The notes under the pieces: model-generated
What the model was told of the DNA's origin: nothing
Database searches by the model: none
What the model saw: the letters and a program-made list of their open reading frames with translations, nothing else
Translations under genes and position numbers: made by a program
From: Pseudomonas sp. ZH-FAD
Lineage (GTDB): Bacteria; Pseudomonadota; Gammaproteobacteria; Pseudomonadales; Pseudomonadaceae
Assembly (NCBI RefSeq): GCF_002803095.1
Contig: NZ_PGLR01000020.1
Span: 44,488 to 108,487, forward strand
Direction of reading: 5' to 3'
Length of the DNA stretch: 64,000 nucleotides
Shown here: one piece after another, positions 1 through 7,662 of the stretch
Numbering within the stretch: the first letter of the stretch is position 1
Layout of the letters: the number at the start of each line of letters is the position of its first letter

Positions 1-220
1 CGGGCATTTGTCGCCCCAGCGGTACGAAGTAGCCGGACTTCGGCCGCGGCGAGGCCAGCCCCATGTCCTCCAGATGACGGTAGGCCTGCTGCACCGTGCT
101 GAGGCTGACGCCATGCTCCTGGCTCAGGCTGCGTACTGATGGTAGGCGGTCGCCGGGGCGGTACAGCCCCTGCTCGATGCGGGTGCCGAGCAGCTCGGCC
201 AGATTCAGATAGAGCGTCAT
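1..220 (-). CDS. MocR/GntR-type transcriptional regulator (5' part only)
   Basis: Only the first 73 residues are inside the window; the gene runs off the left edge. They form a GntR-type winged-helix DNA-binding domain: a start MTLYLNLAELLGTRI, then GDRLPSVRSLSQE and the recognition region VSLSTVQQAYRHLEDMGL, ending in the wing SGYFVPLGRQ. In Pseudomonas such a domain followed by sequence of this kind usually belongs to a MocR protein, in which a PLP-dependent aminotransferase-like domain senses an amine or vitamin B6 compound; that second domain is not visible here, so MocR rather than plain GntR is an inference. The gene is divergent from a DUF1127 gene, and the shared 183 bp holds repeated ATCTGT motifs that may be its operators. 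Confidence 0.8.
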   Translation of the reverse strand, partial: MTLYLNLAELLGTRIEQGLYRPGDRLPSVRSLSQEHGVSLSTVQQAYRHLEDMGLASPRPKSGYFVPLGRQMP

Positions 221-260
221 GGCAATCGTCCGGCTTGTGCGGAGTGTATGAAATGAAACC

Positions 261-346
261 AGTACAGATCGGCGCGAAAATTCCCATTCAGGGGGGAAAC
301 GACGGAATCTGTATGGAGTTAATAAGAGTTTTTTGGATCTGTCATG
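261..346. promoter_or_regulatory. Candidate operator array between MocR and DUF1127 genes
   Basis: Three copies of ATCTGT occur in the short divergent intergenic region: one inverted at 264-269 (context CGATCTGTACTGG on the minus strand), one at 307-312 (AATCTGTATGG) and one at 337-342 (GATCTGTCATG). The last two start 30 bp apart and the first lies about 43 bp further upstream, roughly whole helical turns. MocR regulators commonly autoregulate through repeated sites in divergent promoters. That these are the sites is an inference. Confidence 0.45.
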
Positions 347-403
347 ACTTTTCTTCTGACGGCATTCTGATCTCCCATGATAGAAGACAACGGGAGAACA
401 GCC

Positions 404-628
404 ATGACTGGGTTCAGCAATACAGATTTCGTAGCAGTGGGCGAGGCCGTGCGAATTGCGACGCACGAGGGCGAGGTTCGCTATTTTGGCCGTGACTGGC
501 CGGCCTTCTGGCGGCGCCTGAACACTCGTCGCGTGCTGCTCAAGCTCAACGACCAGCAGCTGCGCGACATCGGCCTCAGCCGCGCCCAGGCCGAGCGTGA
601 GGCAAGCCTGCCATTCTGGAAGCTGTAA
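404..628 (+). CDS. Small DUF1127 protein
   Basis: A 74-residue protein whose C-terminal half has the DUF1127 (YjiS-like) pattern: WPAFWRRLNTRRVLLKLNDQ, then LRDIGLSRAQAERE and a short basic/hydrophobic end. I chose the ATG preceded by GGGAG eight bases upstream rather than an in-frame ATG nine codons earlier that lacks a ribosome site. DUF1127 proteins are short arginine-rich proteins; some have been linked to RNA or phosphate-related phenotypes in alphaproteobacteria, but no function is established for this one. It stands alone, divergent from the MocR-type gene, and is probably that regulator's target. Function unknown. Confidence 0.75.
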   Translation: MTGFSNTDFVAVGEAVRIATHEGEVRYFGRDWPAFWRRLNTRRVLLKLNDQQLRDIGLSRAQAEREASLPFWKL

Positions 629-654
629 GGATAACTTCGCCGCATGGCACGCCC

Positions 655-680
655 GTAGGAGCGGCCTCAGCCGCGATTTT
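655..680. repeat. REP-like palindrome, family A
   Basis: GTAGGAGCGGC-ctca-GCCGCGA lies between the DUF1127 gene and the convergent oxidoreductase. The head GTAGGAGCG recurs at 2660, 21540 and 48166 in this window, so it is a dispersed extragenic palindrome; it may also act as a transcription end for both genes. Confidence 0.7.
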
Positions 681-692
681 AGGGGTGTATGC

Positions 693-2006
693 CTACAGCA
701 ACTCTTTCAGCCGGTGCCAGGCCATGCCCATTGCCAGCAGCGGCGAGCGCAGGTGCTTGCCGCCGGGGAAGGTCATGTGCGGCACCTGGGCGAACAGGTC
801 GAAGCCACGGCTTTCCTGGCCGGCGATGGCCTCGGCGAGCAGCTTGCCAGCCAGGTGCGTGGCGTTGACGCCGTGGCCGGCGTAGGCCTGGGCGTGGAAC
901 ACGTTGGGCTGATCCTTGAGTCGGCCGATCTGCGGCAGGCGGTTGGCGCCGATGCCGATCATCCCGCCCCATTGGTAGTCGATGCGCACATCGGTCAGTT
1001 GCGGGAACACCTTGAGCATCTTTGGCTTCATGTAGCCAGCGATATCGGCCGGATCACGCCCGGAATAGTGGCAGGCACCGCCGAACAGCAGGCGGCGGTC
1101 GGCGGAGAGTCGGTAATAGTCGACTGTCACGCGCTGGTCGCACAGCGCCATGTTCTGCGGAATCAGTTGCCGCGCCTGCTCTTCGGAGAGTTGTTCGGTG
1201 GCGATGATGTAGCTGCCGGCCGGTAGCACCTTGCCGCTCAGGGTCGGGTTGAGACCGTTGATGTAGGCATTGCAGGCCAGCACCAGGTACTTGGCGCGCA
1301 CCTGGCCCTGGGCGGTGTGCACGCGCACCTCGTTGCCGTAGTCGATGCGTGTCACCGGCGAGTCTTCGAACAGCTGCACGCCGAGCGATTGGGCGGCAGC
1401 GGCTTCGCCGAGCGCCAGGTTGAGCGGGTGCAGGTGGCCCGAGCCCATGTCGATCATGGCACCGTGATAGTTGTCGGAGCCAACCACTTCATGGATGCGC
1501 TCCTTCGGCACCATGCGCAGTTCGTGACGATAGCCGAGGCTTTCCAGCTCGGCCTTGTCTTCGGCGAAGCCTTCCATGTGCGCCGGCTTGTTGGCCAGGT
1601 CGCAGTAGCCCCAGGTCAGATCGCAATCGATCTGGTACTGGGCGACGCGTGTGCGCACGATCTCCACCGCCTCCAGGCCCATCAGCTTGAACTGACGCAC
1701 GCCGTCCTTGCCGACCACCGATTCGAACTGTTCGACATCATGGCCAACGCCGCGAATCAGCTGCCCGCCGTTGCGCCCGCTGGCGCCCCAGCCGATCTTG
1801 CGTGCCTCCAGCAGCGCCACCGACAGGCCTTTCTGAGCCAGCTCGATGGCGGTGTTCAGGCCGCTGAAACCGCCACCGACGATGCACACGTCCACCTGCA
1901 GCTCACCGTCCAGGGGCGGGTAGGCCAACTGGCGATTGACGCTGGCGGCGTAATACGAGGCGGCATGCTGCGGGCTGTGGACGGGCTGGTGAACGCGGGC
2001 GTTCAT
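693..2006 (-). CDS. pauB: FAD-dependent amine oxidase, gamma-glutamylputrescine oxidase (PauB/PuuB) type
   Basis: A 437-residue enzyme of the DAO (D-amino-acid oxidase fold) family. The FAD-binding Rossmann motif VDVCIVGGGFSGLNTA is at about residues 38-53, followed by ALLEARKIGWGASGRNGGQL, which is typical of PuuB/PauB proteins; a second nucleotide-contact region GHGVNATHLAGKLLAEAI lies near the C-terminus. PuuB-type enzymes oxidise gamma-glutamylated polyamines to the aldehyde with release of hydrogen peroxide. The ATG giving MNARVHQPVHS was chosen over a longer open frame because an AGGA lies upstream and family members start here. It sits next to dadR in the same order as pauB4 in P. aeruginosa, and a PauR-like regulator is 4 kb away. 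The exact substrate among polyamine derivatives is not readable from sequence. Confidence 0.82.
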   Translation of the reverse strand: MNARVHQPVHSPQHAASYYAASVNRQLAYPPLDGELQVDVCIVGGGFSGLNTAIELAQKGLSVALLEARKIGWGASGRNGGQLIRGVGHDVEQFESVVGKDGVRQFKLMGLEAVEIVRTRVAQYQIDCDLTWGYCDLANKPAHMEGFAEDKAELESLGYRHELRMVPKERIHEVVGSDNYHGAMIDMGSGHLHPLNLALGEAAAAQSLGVQLFEDSPVTRIDYGNEVRVHTAQGQVRAKYLVLACNAYINGLNPTLSGKVLPAGSYIIATEQLSEEQARQLIPQNMALCDQRVTVDYYRLSADRRLLFGGACHYSGRDPADIAGYMKPKMLKVFPQLTDVRIDYQWGGMIGIGANRLPQIGRLKDQPNVFHAQAYAGHGVNATHLAGKLLAEAIAGQESRGFDLFAQVPHMTFPGGKHLRSPLLAMGMAWHRLKELL

Positions 2007-2171
2007 GTGCGAAATCCTGATTTTGCTGTGTGGAAAATTCAACGCAGCATAAGCGCGTGATCCGTCCGACGCCAAGAGGCCAGCGGAAAAAAACGCAGTG
2101 CTCCCTCAGCGTGAGCCGTGTGCCCCAAGTCGAGCGGGTACACTATTGTGATCACTTCAGGATGCCCGAGC

Positions 2172-2525
2172 ATGAGCTGCACCGACCGCAAGATCGATCA
2201 CCTGCGCCGACAGATTCCTCGCTTCGACTGCGTGCCGGGCTGTCACGACTGCTGCGGGCCGGTCACCGCGTCCTCCGAGGAGCTGGCGCGCCTGCCGGTG
2301 AAAAGCGAGGCCGAACATGACGCGGCGCTGGCCGAGTACAACTGCGTGCACCTGGGGCCGAATGGTTGCGAGGTGTACGACCAGCGCCCGCTGATCTGTC
2401 GCCTGTTCGGCACCACACCCAATCTCCCCTGCCCACATGGCCGTGGACCGGAGCAGCCGATCGAGCCTGCGGTCGAGCGTCAGGTACACCGCCTGATCGC
2501 CACCACGCGGCAGCGACTCGTTTAG
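2172..2525 (+). CDS. YkgJ-family cysteine-cluster protein
   Basis: A 117-residue soluble protein with eight clustered cysteines besides the one at residue 3: Cys20, Cys24, Cys27 and Cys28 (CVPGCHDCCGP), Cys58, Cys66, Cys76 (RPLICRLFG) and Cys87. This arrangement defines the YkgJ family, described as a probable zinc- or iron-binding fold. The start was placed at the ATG with AGGATG about ten bases upstream, giving MSCTDRKIDHL. No partner gene is nearby: pauB is divergent and the region downstream is repeat-rich. No enzymatic role is known for the family; metal binding is a family-level expectation. Confidence 0.75.
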   Translation: MSCTDRKIDHLRRQIPRFDCVPGCHDCCGPVTASSEELARLPVKSEAEHDAALAEYNCVHLGPNGCEVYDQRPLICRLFGTTPNLPCPHGRGPEQPIEPAVERQVHRLIATTRQRLV

Positions 2526-2538
2526 GCTGATGGCTCCT

Positions 2539-2654
2539 ACGCTCTGCGTGGTAGCCCCTGCAGTGGCGCTCCGCGCCACGACTTGCCATGTGCAGCAGGC
2601 TGACGCAGAGCGTCCGGGGCTGCATTCCCACGCAGAGCCTGGGAACGATCAAGC
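2539..2654. repeat. Compound inverted repeat ACGCTCTGCGT
   Basis: ACGCTCTGCGT (2539-2549) is repeated inverted as ACGCAGAGCGT (2603-2613), with an inner hairpin TGGCGC-tcc-GCGCCA (2564-2578) and a further CACGCAGAGC copy at 2629-2638. Non-coding; the layout resembles dispersed repeats seen in other pseudomonads. Confidence 0.6.
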
Positions 2655-2659
2655 ATTGT

Positions 2660-2724
2660 GTAGGAGCGAGCTCTGCTCGCGAACCAGGCCAGCAAAAGCT
2701 TCGCGAGCAGAGCTCGCTCCTGCA
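2660..2724. repeat. REP-like inverted pair, family A
   Basis: GTAGGAGCGAGCTCTGCTCGC (2660-2680) is followed by its inverted copy ending at 2723, with a 16-base spacer. It forms one large hairpin directly downstream of the dadR stop codon and may end transcription from both sides. It shares the GTAGGAGCG head with copies at 655, 21540 and 48166. Confidence 0.8.
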
Positions 2725-2726
2725 AT

Positions 2727-3215
2727 TCACTCCGGTACCGGCAGTGCCAGGCTCTCCTTCACCTCTTCCATGACGATATAGCTCTTCGACTCGCGCACGT
2801 GCGGCAGCTTGAGGAGGATGTCGCCGAGCAGCTTGCGGTAGCTGGCCATCTCGTTGATGCGCGCCTTCACCAGGTAGTCGAAGTCGCCGGAGACCAGGTG
2901 GCATTCCAGCACGTGTGGCAGCTTGAGCACGGCGCGGCGGAATTCCTCGAAGGTGTCGCCGGATTTGTAGTCCAGGCTGATCTCGACGAACACCAGCAGG
3001 TTGGTCTTGAGGTGCTGCGGATTGAGGCGGGCGTGGTAGCCCATGATGATGCCTTCGCGCTCCAGGCGGCGTACGCGCTCGGTGCAGGGCGTGGTCGACA
3101 GGCCCACGCGCTCGCCCAGTTCGGTGAAGCTGATGCGCCCGTCCTCCTGCAGGATGCGCAGGATGTTACGGTCGATCTTGTCCAGTTCACGACGGCTTTG
3201 ATGCTGGGTTCTCAT
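2727..3215 (-). CDS. dadR: Lrp/AsnC-family regulator of D-amino acid catabolism
   Basis: A 162-residue Lrp-type protein. The N-terminal helix-turn-helix spans about residues 10-60 (LDKIDRNILRILQEDGRIS, then LGERVGLSTTPCTERVRRLE). The C-terminal ligand/oligomerisation domain has the Lrp pattern HVLECHLVSGDFDYLVKARI. In P. aeruginosa and P. putida the divergent Lrp gene DadR activates dadAX in response to L-alanine. The same divergent arrangement is seen here with 156 bp between the two starts, which strongly supports the identity. The ATG begins MRTQHQSRREL. Confidence 0.9.
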   Translation of the reverse strand: MRTQHQSRRELDKIDRNILRILQEDGRISFTELGERVGLSTTPCTERVRRLEREGIIMGYHARLNPQHLKTNLLVFVEISLDYKSGDTFEEFRRAVLKLPHVLECHLVSGDFDYLVKARINEMASYRKLLGDILLKLPHVRESKSYIVMEEVKESLALPVPE

Positions 3216-3371
3216 GGGGAATCCGCCTCTGCAAAACGGCTTTTTGCCAAGAATTCTCGCCAAATATAGCCGTGTATATGGTGAAAAGCACTGCGCGGCT
3301 CTTCCTATACTGCGCCCATCGACAACAATGGCCTGTAACGCACGCGCCTTGGGCGCGGCGGGGAGAAAAAC
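3216..3371. promoter_or_regulatory. dadR-dadA divergent promoter region
   Basis: The AT-rich 156 bp between dadR and dadA contains a TATACT at 3306-3311 that could be the dadA -10 box. The matching -35 position (about 3283-3288, TGAAAA) is poor, as expected for an activated promoter. The stretch 3248-3290 (AATTCTCGCCAAATATAG and onward) is the likely place for Lrp-type binding; no defined operator can be assigned by eye. Confidence 0.4.
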
Positions 3372-4670
3372 ATGCGTGTTCTGGTTCTCGGCAGCGGTGT
3401 GATTGGTACCGCCAGTGCTTACTACCTCGCCCGTCAGGGCTTCGAGGTGGTGGTGGTCGACCGTCAGAACGGCCCGGCGCTGGAAACCAGCTTCGCCAAC
3501 GCTGGCCAGGTTTCTCCGGGCTACGCTTCGCCCTGGGCTGCCCCGGGCGTGCCGCTGAAGGCCATCAAGTGGCTGCTGCAGAAACACGCGCCGCTGGCGA
3601 TCAAGGCCACTGGCGACGTCGACCAGTACCTGTGGATGGCGCAGATGCTGCGCAACTGCACCGCCAGTCGCTATGCGATCAACAAGGAGCGCATGGTGCG
3701 CCTGTCCGAGTACAGCCGCGATTGCCTCGACGAGCTGCGCGCCGAGACCGGCATCGCCTACGAAGGCCGCCAGCTCGGTACCACCCAACTGTTCCGTACC
3801 CAGGCCCAGGTCGATGCCGCTGCCAAGGACATCGCCGTGCTGGAGGCCTCCGGCGTACCGTTCGAGCTGCTCGACCGCGATGGCATCGCTCGCGTCGAGC
3901 CGGCCCTGGCTGGTGTCAAACACAAGCTGGCCGGTGCCCTGCGCCTGCCCAACGACCAGACCGGCGACTGCCAGATGTTCACCACCAAGCTGGCGGACAT
4001 GGCCAAGGCGCTCGGCGTCGAGTTCCGTTTCGGCCAGAACATCCAGAGCCTGGACGCCGTGGGCGACCGCATCAATGGCGTGTGGATCGACGGCAAGCTG
4101 GAAACCGCCGATCGCTACGTGCTCGCCCTCGGCAGCTACAGCCCGCAACTGCTCAAGCCGCTGGGCGTGCGTGCGCCGGTGTATCCGCTCAAGGGTTATT
4201 CGTTGACCGTGCCTATCATCAACGCTGATATGGCGCCGACCTCGACCATTCTTGACGAGACCTACAAGGTCGCCATCACTCGCTTCGATGGCCGTATCCG
4301 CGTCGGTGGCATGGCCGAGATCGCCGGTTTCGACCTGTCGCTCAACCCGCGTCGTCGCGAAACCCTGGAAATGATCACCGCCGACCTCTACCCGCAAGGC
4401 GGCGATCTGCAACGCGCCGATTTCTGGACCGGCCTGCGTCCGGCCACGCCTGACGGCACACCGATCGTGGGTGGCACCGCCTTCCGTAACCTGTTCCTCA
4501 ACACCGGCCACGGCACCCTGGGCTGGACCATGGCCTGCGGCTCCGGTCGCCTGCTCGCCGACCTGATGGCCAACAAGCGTCCGCAGATCAGCGCCGACGG
4601 CCTGGATATCTCGCGTTACTCGCGCAAGGCGCGTGAAGTGCAAGCTGCACCGCAGCCACTGCGCACCTGA
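3372..4670 (+). CDS. dadA: D-amino acid dehydrogenase
   Basis: A 432-residue membrane-associated flavoprotein that oxidises D-alanine and other D-amino acids to keto acids, passing electrons to the respiratory chain. It begins with the FAD-binding motif [20 protein letters not shown], then the DadA-typical [20 protein letters not shown] at about residues 45-64; near the C-terminus are [17 protein letters not shown] and [17 protein letters not shown], which are family signatures. The start has GGGGAG about nine bases upstream. It heads dadA-ridA-dadX, with the activator gene dadR divergent. Length matches the family. Confidence 0.95.
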   Translation: MRVLVLGSGVIGTASAYYLARQGFEVVVVDRQNGPALETSFANAGQVSPGYASPWAAPGVPLKAIKWLLQKHAPLAIKATGDVDQYLWMAQMLRNCTASRYAINKERMVRLSEYSRDCLDELRAETGIAYEGRQLGTTQLFRTQAQVDAAAKDIAVLEASGVPFELLDRDGIARVEPALAGVKHKLAGALRLPNDQTGDCQMFTTKLADMAKALGVEFRFGQNIQSLDAVGDRINGVWIDGKLETADRYVLALGSYSPQLLKPLGVRAPVYPLKGYSLTVPIINADMAPTSTILDETYKVAITRFDGRIRVGGMAEIAGFDLSLNPRRRETLEMITADLYPQGGDLQRADFWTGLRPATPDGTPIVGGTAFRNLFLNTGHGTLGWTMACGSGRLLADLMANKRPQISADGLDISRYSRKAREVQAAPQPLRT

Positions 4671-4709
4671 TAGCCTTCGCGCTTTCGCAATTCAAGGAGC
4701 TTTAGCTTT

Positions 4710-5057
4710 ATGTCGATTCAGCGCCTGCATGTGGCCAAACGCTACAGTGAAGTGGTGATCCACAACGGCACGATTTACCTCGCCGGCCAGTTGGCTGATG
4801 ACTTCGACGGTGACATCCGCGAGCAGACCCGCCAGACCCTGGCCAACATCGACAAGATGCTGGCCGAAGGTGGCAGCGACAAGAGCAAGATCCTCTCGCT
4901 GACCATCTTCCTCAAGGACATGGCCGACTACGATGGGCTCAACGCCGAGTACGACGCCTGGGTCGCCGACGGCCATGCACCGGCCCGCGCCTGCGTCGAA
5001 GCGAAGATGTACAAGCCTGAAGTGCTGGTGGAAATGTGCGTGGTGGCTGCCGTCTGA
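4710..5057 (+). CDS. RidA/YjgF-family enamine/imine deaminase
   Basis: A 115-residue RidA-family protein. The fold core is visible as VIHNGTIYLAGQLADD, TRQTLANIDKMLAEGGSDKSKIL and the C-terminal ARACVEAKMYKPEVLVEM, where the Arg of the ARACVEA segment is the usual substrate-contacting residue. Such proteins hydrolyse reactive enamines/imines released by PLP enzymes and amino acid oxidases. That fits its place 39 bp behind dadA and before the PLP enzyme DadX: DadA releases imines and DadX generates PLP intermediates. It starts with AAGGAG upstream. Confidence 0.9.
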   Translation: MSIQRLHVAKRYSEVVIHNGTIYLAGQLADDFDGDIREQTRQTLANIDKMLAEGGSDKSKILSLTIFLKDMADYDGLNAEYDAWVADGHAPARACVEAKMYKPEVLVEMCVVAAV

Positions 5058-5162
5058 GGCGGCCACAGCTTTTTGTTGCCTGCCATCCATGGCGGCAACC
5101 CTCCGGGCCGTCGCAAGCGACGTCAAAAAATTCTCCCGGAATTTTTTTGTGTTGGCTTTTCA

Positions 5163-5188
5163 CCCGGCTCCCCCGCCGGGTTTTTTTT
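5163..5188 (+). terminator. Rho-independent terminator after ridA
   Basis: CCCGGC-tccccc-GCCGGG stem-loop followed by eight T residues. It lies between the ridA homologue and dadX, so part of the dadA-ridA transcript should end here and dadX may depend on readthrough or its own promoter. Confidence 0.85.
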
Positions 5189-5210
5189 GAATGGCGACTT
5201 GTCGGCATGA

Positions 5211-5233
5211 CTCCGGATTTCATCCGGGCTACG
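5211..5233. repeat. REP-like palindrome, family B (single copy)
   Basis: CTCCGGATTTCATCCGGGCTAC carries the CCGGAT-ATCCGGGCTAC core also found at 10525, 15226-15287 and 56826-56899. It lies 43 bp before dadX. Confidence 0.6.
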
Positions 5234-5275
5234 AAAAAACCGTCGCATCAGCGAATGATTGAGAGATAAACGACC

Positions 5276-6349
5276 ATGCGTCCCGCCCGTGCCCTGATCG
5301 ACCTCGATGCCCTGCGTCATAACTACCGCCTGGCCCGCGAACTGAGCGGCGCCCGAGCCCTCGCCGTGGTCAAGGCCGATGCTTACGGACATGGCTCGGT
5401 GCGTTGCGCGCAGGCACTCGAAGCCGAGGCCGACGGTTTTGCCGTGGCCTGCATCGAAGAGGCGCTGGTACTGCGCGAAGCGGGCATTCGCGCGCCGATC
5501 CTGCTGCTCGAAGGCTTCTTCGAGGCTGATGAGCTGGCGCTGATCGACCAGCATGACCTGTGGTGCGTGATTCATGCACAGTGGCAGATCGATGCGATCG
5601 AGCAGGCCCAACTGAGCAAGCCGCTGACCGCGTGGCTAAAACTCGACAGCGGCATGCACCGTGTCGGCCTGCATCCGGCCGATTATCAGCATGCCTATCG
5701 TCGCCTGCTGGCCAGCGGCAAGGTCAGCAAGATCGTGCTGATGAGCCACTTCGCCCGTGCCGACGAGCCTGAGTGCGAGCGCACGGCCGAGCAACTGGCG
5801 GTGTTCCAGCAGGCTCGCGACGGTCTCAGTGCCGAGGTCAGCCTGCGCAATTCGCCGGCCGTGCTCGGCTGGCCACAGGTGCCAAGCGACTGGGTGCGCC
5901 CCGGCATCATGCTGTACGGCGCCACGCCGTTCGAGCAGGCTCAGGAGCAGGCCGCGCGCCTGCAGCCGGTGATGACCCTTGAATCGAAGGTCATCAGTGT
6001 GCGTGAACTGCCGACCGGCGAGCCGGTGGGTTATGGCGCGCGCTTCGTCGCCGAAAGACCGACCCGCGTCGGTGTGGTCGCAATGGGTTATGCCGACGGC
6101 TATCCGCGTCACGCGCCGAGCGGCACGCCAGTGGTGGTGGACGGCCAGTTGACCCGCCTGATCGGCCGCGTGTCGATGGACATGCTGACCGTGGACCTGA
6201 CCGATCTGCCACAGGCCGGCCTCGGCAGCCATGTCGAACTATGGGGCAAGCAGGTGCTGGCCAGCGACGTGGCCATGGCGGCAGGTAGCATTCCCTATCA
6301 GATTTTTTGCAATCTACGGCGAGTGCCGCTGCTCTATCTCGGGGGCTGA
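5276..6349 (+). CDS. dadX: Catabolic alanine racemase (PLP-dependent)
   Basis: A 357-residue fold-type III PLP enzyme that interconverts L- and D-alanine, feeding DadA. The PLP lysine is Lys33 in [10 protein letters not shown] and the catalytic tyrosine of the opposite face is Tyr253 in [20 protein letters not shown] and the C-terminal [13 protein letters not shown] are further family signatures. The dad context marks it as the catabolic DadX rather than the biosynthetic Alr. The start ATG follows GAGAGATAAACGACC, a weak ribosome site, but all family motifs are in frame and the length is normal. Confidence 0.94.
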   Translation: MRPARALIDLDALRHNYRLARELSGARALAVVKADAYGHGSVRCAQALEAEADGFAVACIEEALVLREAGIRAPILLLEGFFEADELALIDQHDLWCVIHAQWQIDAIEQAQLSKPLTAWLKLDSGMHRVGLHPADYQHAYRRLLASGKVSKIVLMSHFARADEPECERTAEQLAVFQQARDGLSAEVSLRNSPAVLGWPQVPSDWVRPGIMLYGATPFEQAQEQAARLQPVMTLESKVISVRELPTGEPVGYGARFVAERPTRVGVVAMGYADGYPRHAPSGTPVVVDGQLTRLIGRVSMDMLTVDLTDLPQAGLGSHVELWGKQVLASDVAMAAGSIPYQIFCNLRRVPLLYLGG

Positions 6350-6452
6350 GCTTTCCGTGTAGGCGAAGGGTGAACGCAAGTGTTGTAAATTCCGAACGCT
6401 ATGCCATGATACGGACACTTTTCCGTCTCTTATCCCAAGGGGGATTCCAGCA

Positions 6453-7001
6453 TTGGACGTCGGCGTTCGACTGCAATCGATTCGTAAGCTCAAAGGCCTA
6501 TCCCAGCGTGAACTCGCCAAGCGGGCGGGCGTCACCAACAGCACCATTTCCATGATCGAGAAGAACAGCGTCAGCCCCTCGATCAGTTCGCTGAAAAAGG
6601 TGCTCGGCGGCATTCCCATGTCGTTGGTGGAATTCTTCTCGCTCGACATGGAGCAGGAGAACCAGACCCAGGTGGTCTATCGTGCCGCCGAACTGACCGA
6701 TATCTGTAGTGGCGCCATCACCATGAAGCTGATTGGCAAGGCCCACCCGAGTCGCGCCATTTCCTTCCTCGACGAAACCTACCCGGCCGGCACCGACACC
6801 GGTGACGAAATGTACGCCCACGAAGGCGAAGAGGCTGGCATGCTGGTCGAGGGCAAGCTGGAGCTGACCGTTGGCAACGAGGTGTTCATCCTCGAACCGG
6901 GCGACAGCTATTACTTCGAAAGCAGCAAGCCGCATCGCTTCCGCAATCCGTTCGATGTGCCGGCGCGGTTGATCAGTGCCACGACGCCAGCGAACTTCTG
7001 A
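6453..7001 (+). CDS. pauR: XRE-cupin regulator, PauR-like (polyamine catabolism)
   Basis: A 182-residue protein with an N-terminal XRE helix-turn-helix (about residues 5-62: LKGLSQRELAKRAGVTNSTI, SPSISSLKKVLGG) and a C-terminal cupin barrel (about 105-178: GEEAGMLVEGKLELTVG, LEPGDSYYFESSKPHRFRN). The start is TTG with AAGGGGG ten bases upstream; no better in-frame ATG exists. A gene of this kind follows dadX in P. aeruginosa and is PauR, a repressor of polyamine and gamma-glutamylputrescine genes. The pauB-like gene 4 kb away fits that role. The assignment rests on domain layout and position. Confidence 0.82.
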   Translation: MDVGVRLQSIRKLKGLSQRELAKRAGVTNSTISMIEKNSVSPSISSLKKVLGGIPMSLVEFFSLDMEQENQTQVVYRAAELTDICSGAITMKLIGKAHPSRAISFLDETYPAGTDTGDEMYAHEGEEAGMLVEGKLELTVGNEVFILEPGDSYYFESSKPHRFRNPFDVPARLISATTPANF

Positions 7002-7051
7002 TCAATAACCCTGCGACAATATGGGTTGTTTCGGCCTGGCCTGCTTGCCGT

Positions 7052-7057
7052 TATACT
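7052..7057 (+). promoter_or_regulatory. Candidate -10 box of the cytochrome c5 gene
   Basis: TATACT sits 57 bases before the start codon. The -35 match upstream is unclear, so this is only a candidate. Confidence 0.35.
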
Positions 7058-7114
7058 GTCGCCCGCTCGCGAAACCGTGGCCGCGGGCGTGACTAGCCAC
7101 GAAGAGGGTGTACC

Positions 7115-7537
7115 GTGAATCTGATGAAGAAAATGCTGGCAGTACCGGCTGCCGTATTGGCCCTGTGGGCAGTGACTGCTCAGGCCACGACCGATGAAGC
7201 TATCGCCGAGCGCCTCAAGCCTGTAGGTGAGGTGTGCATCATGGGCGAAGAGTGCAAGGGCGTCGAAACCGTCGCCGCATCCGCCGGTGGTGGTGCACGT
7301 ACCGCTGACGACATCATCGCCAAGCATTGCAATGCCTGCCACGCCACCGGTGTGCTGGACGCGCCGAAGATCGGCGACACCGCTGCCTGGAAAGAGCGTG
7401 CCGACCACCAGGGCGGTCTCGACGGCATCCTGGCCAAGGCCATCTCCGGTATCAACGCCATGCCGCCGAAAGGCACCTGCGCTGATTGCTCGGATGACGA
7501 ACTGCGCGAAGCGATCAAGAAGATGTCCGGTCTGTAA
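7115..7537 (+). CDS. Cytochrome c5 family protein
   Basis: A 140-residue periplasmic monohaem cytochrome. A Sec signal peptide covers about residues 1-24 (MNLMKKMLAVPAAVLALWAV, cut after AQA). The haem motif is Cys72-x-x-Cys75-His76 (HCNACH) and Met116 in INAMPPKG is the likely sixth ligand. Cys122 and Cys125 (GTCADCS) are the conserved pair of the c5 family; Cys41 and Cys47 lie in the N-terminal arm. The start is GTG, with GAGGG upstream. It acts as a small electron carrier; a partner is not visible here. It stands alone and is followed by a strong terminator. Called cycB in some annotations. Confidence 0.9.
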   Translation: MNLMKKMLAVPAAVLALWAVTAQATTDEAIAERLKPVGEVCIMGEECKGVETVAASAGGGARTADDIIAKHCNACHATGVLDAPKIGDTAAWKERADHQGGLDGILAKAISGINAMPPKGTCADCSDDELREAIKKMSGL

Positions 7538-7554
7538 GACCCGTCTCTTCCCTG

Positions 7555-7580
7555 AAAAACCGCCCTCCGGGCGGTTTTTT
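7555..7580 (+). terminator. Rho-independent terminator after cytochrome c5
   Basis: AACCGCCC-tcc-GGGCGGTT stem with an A-run before and six T residues after; the A/T flanks could make it work on both strands. Confidence 0.9.
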
Positions 7581-7662
7581 CGTTTCTGGCGGCGGCATGC
7601 AACCATGCCGGTGGCTACACAGTCCAAGCTGCATTCGTCATGGATGTCGCGAGGAGCGTCAG

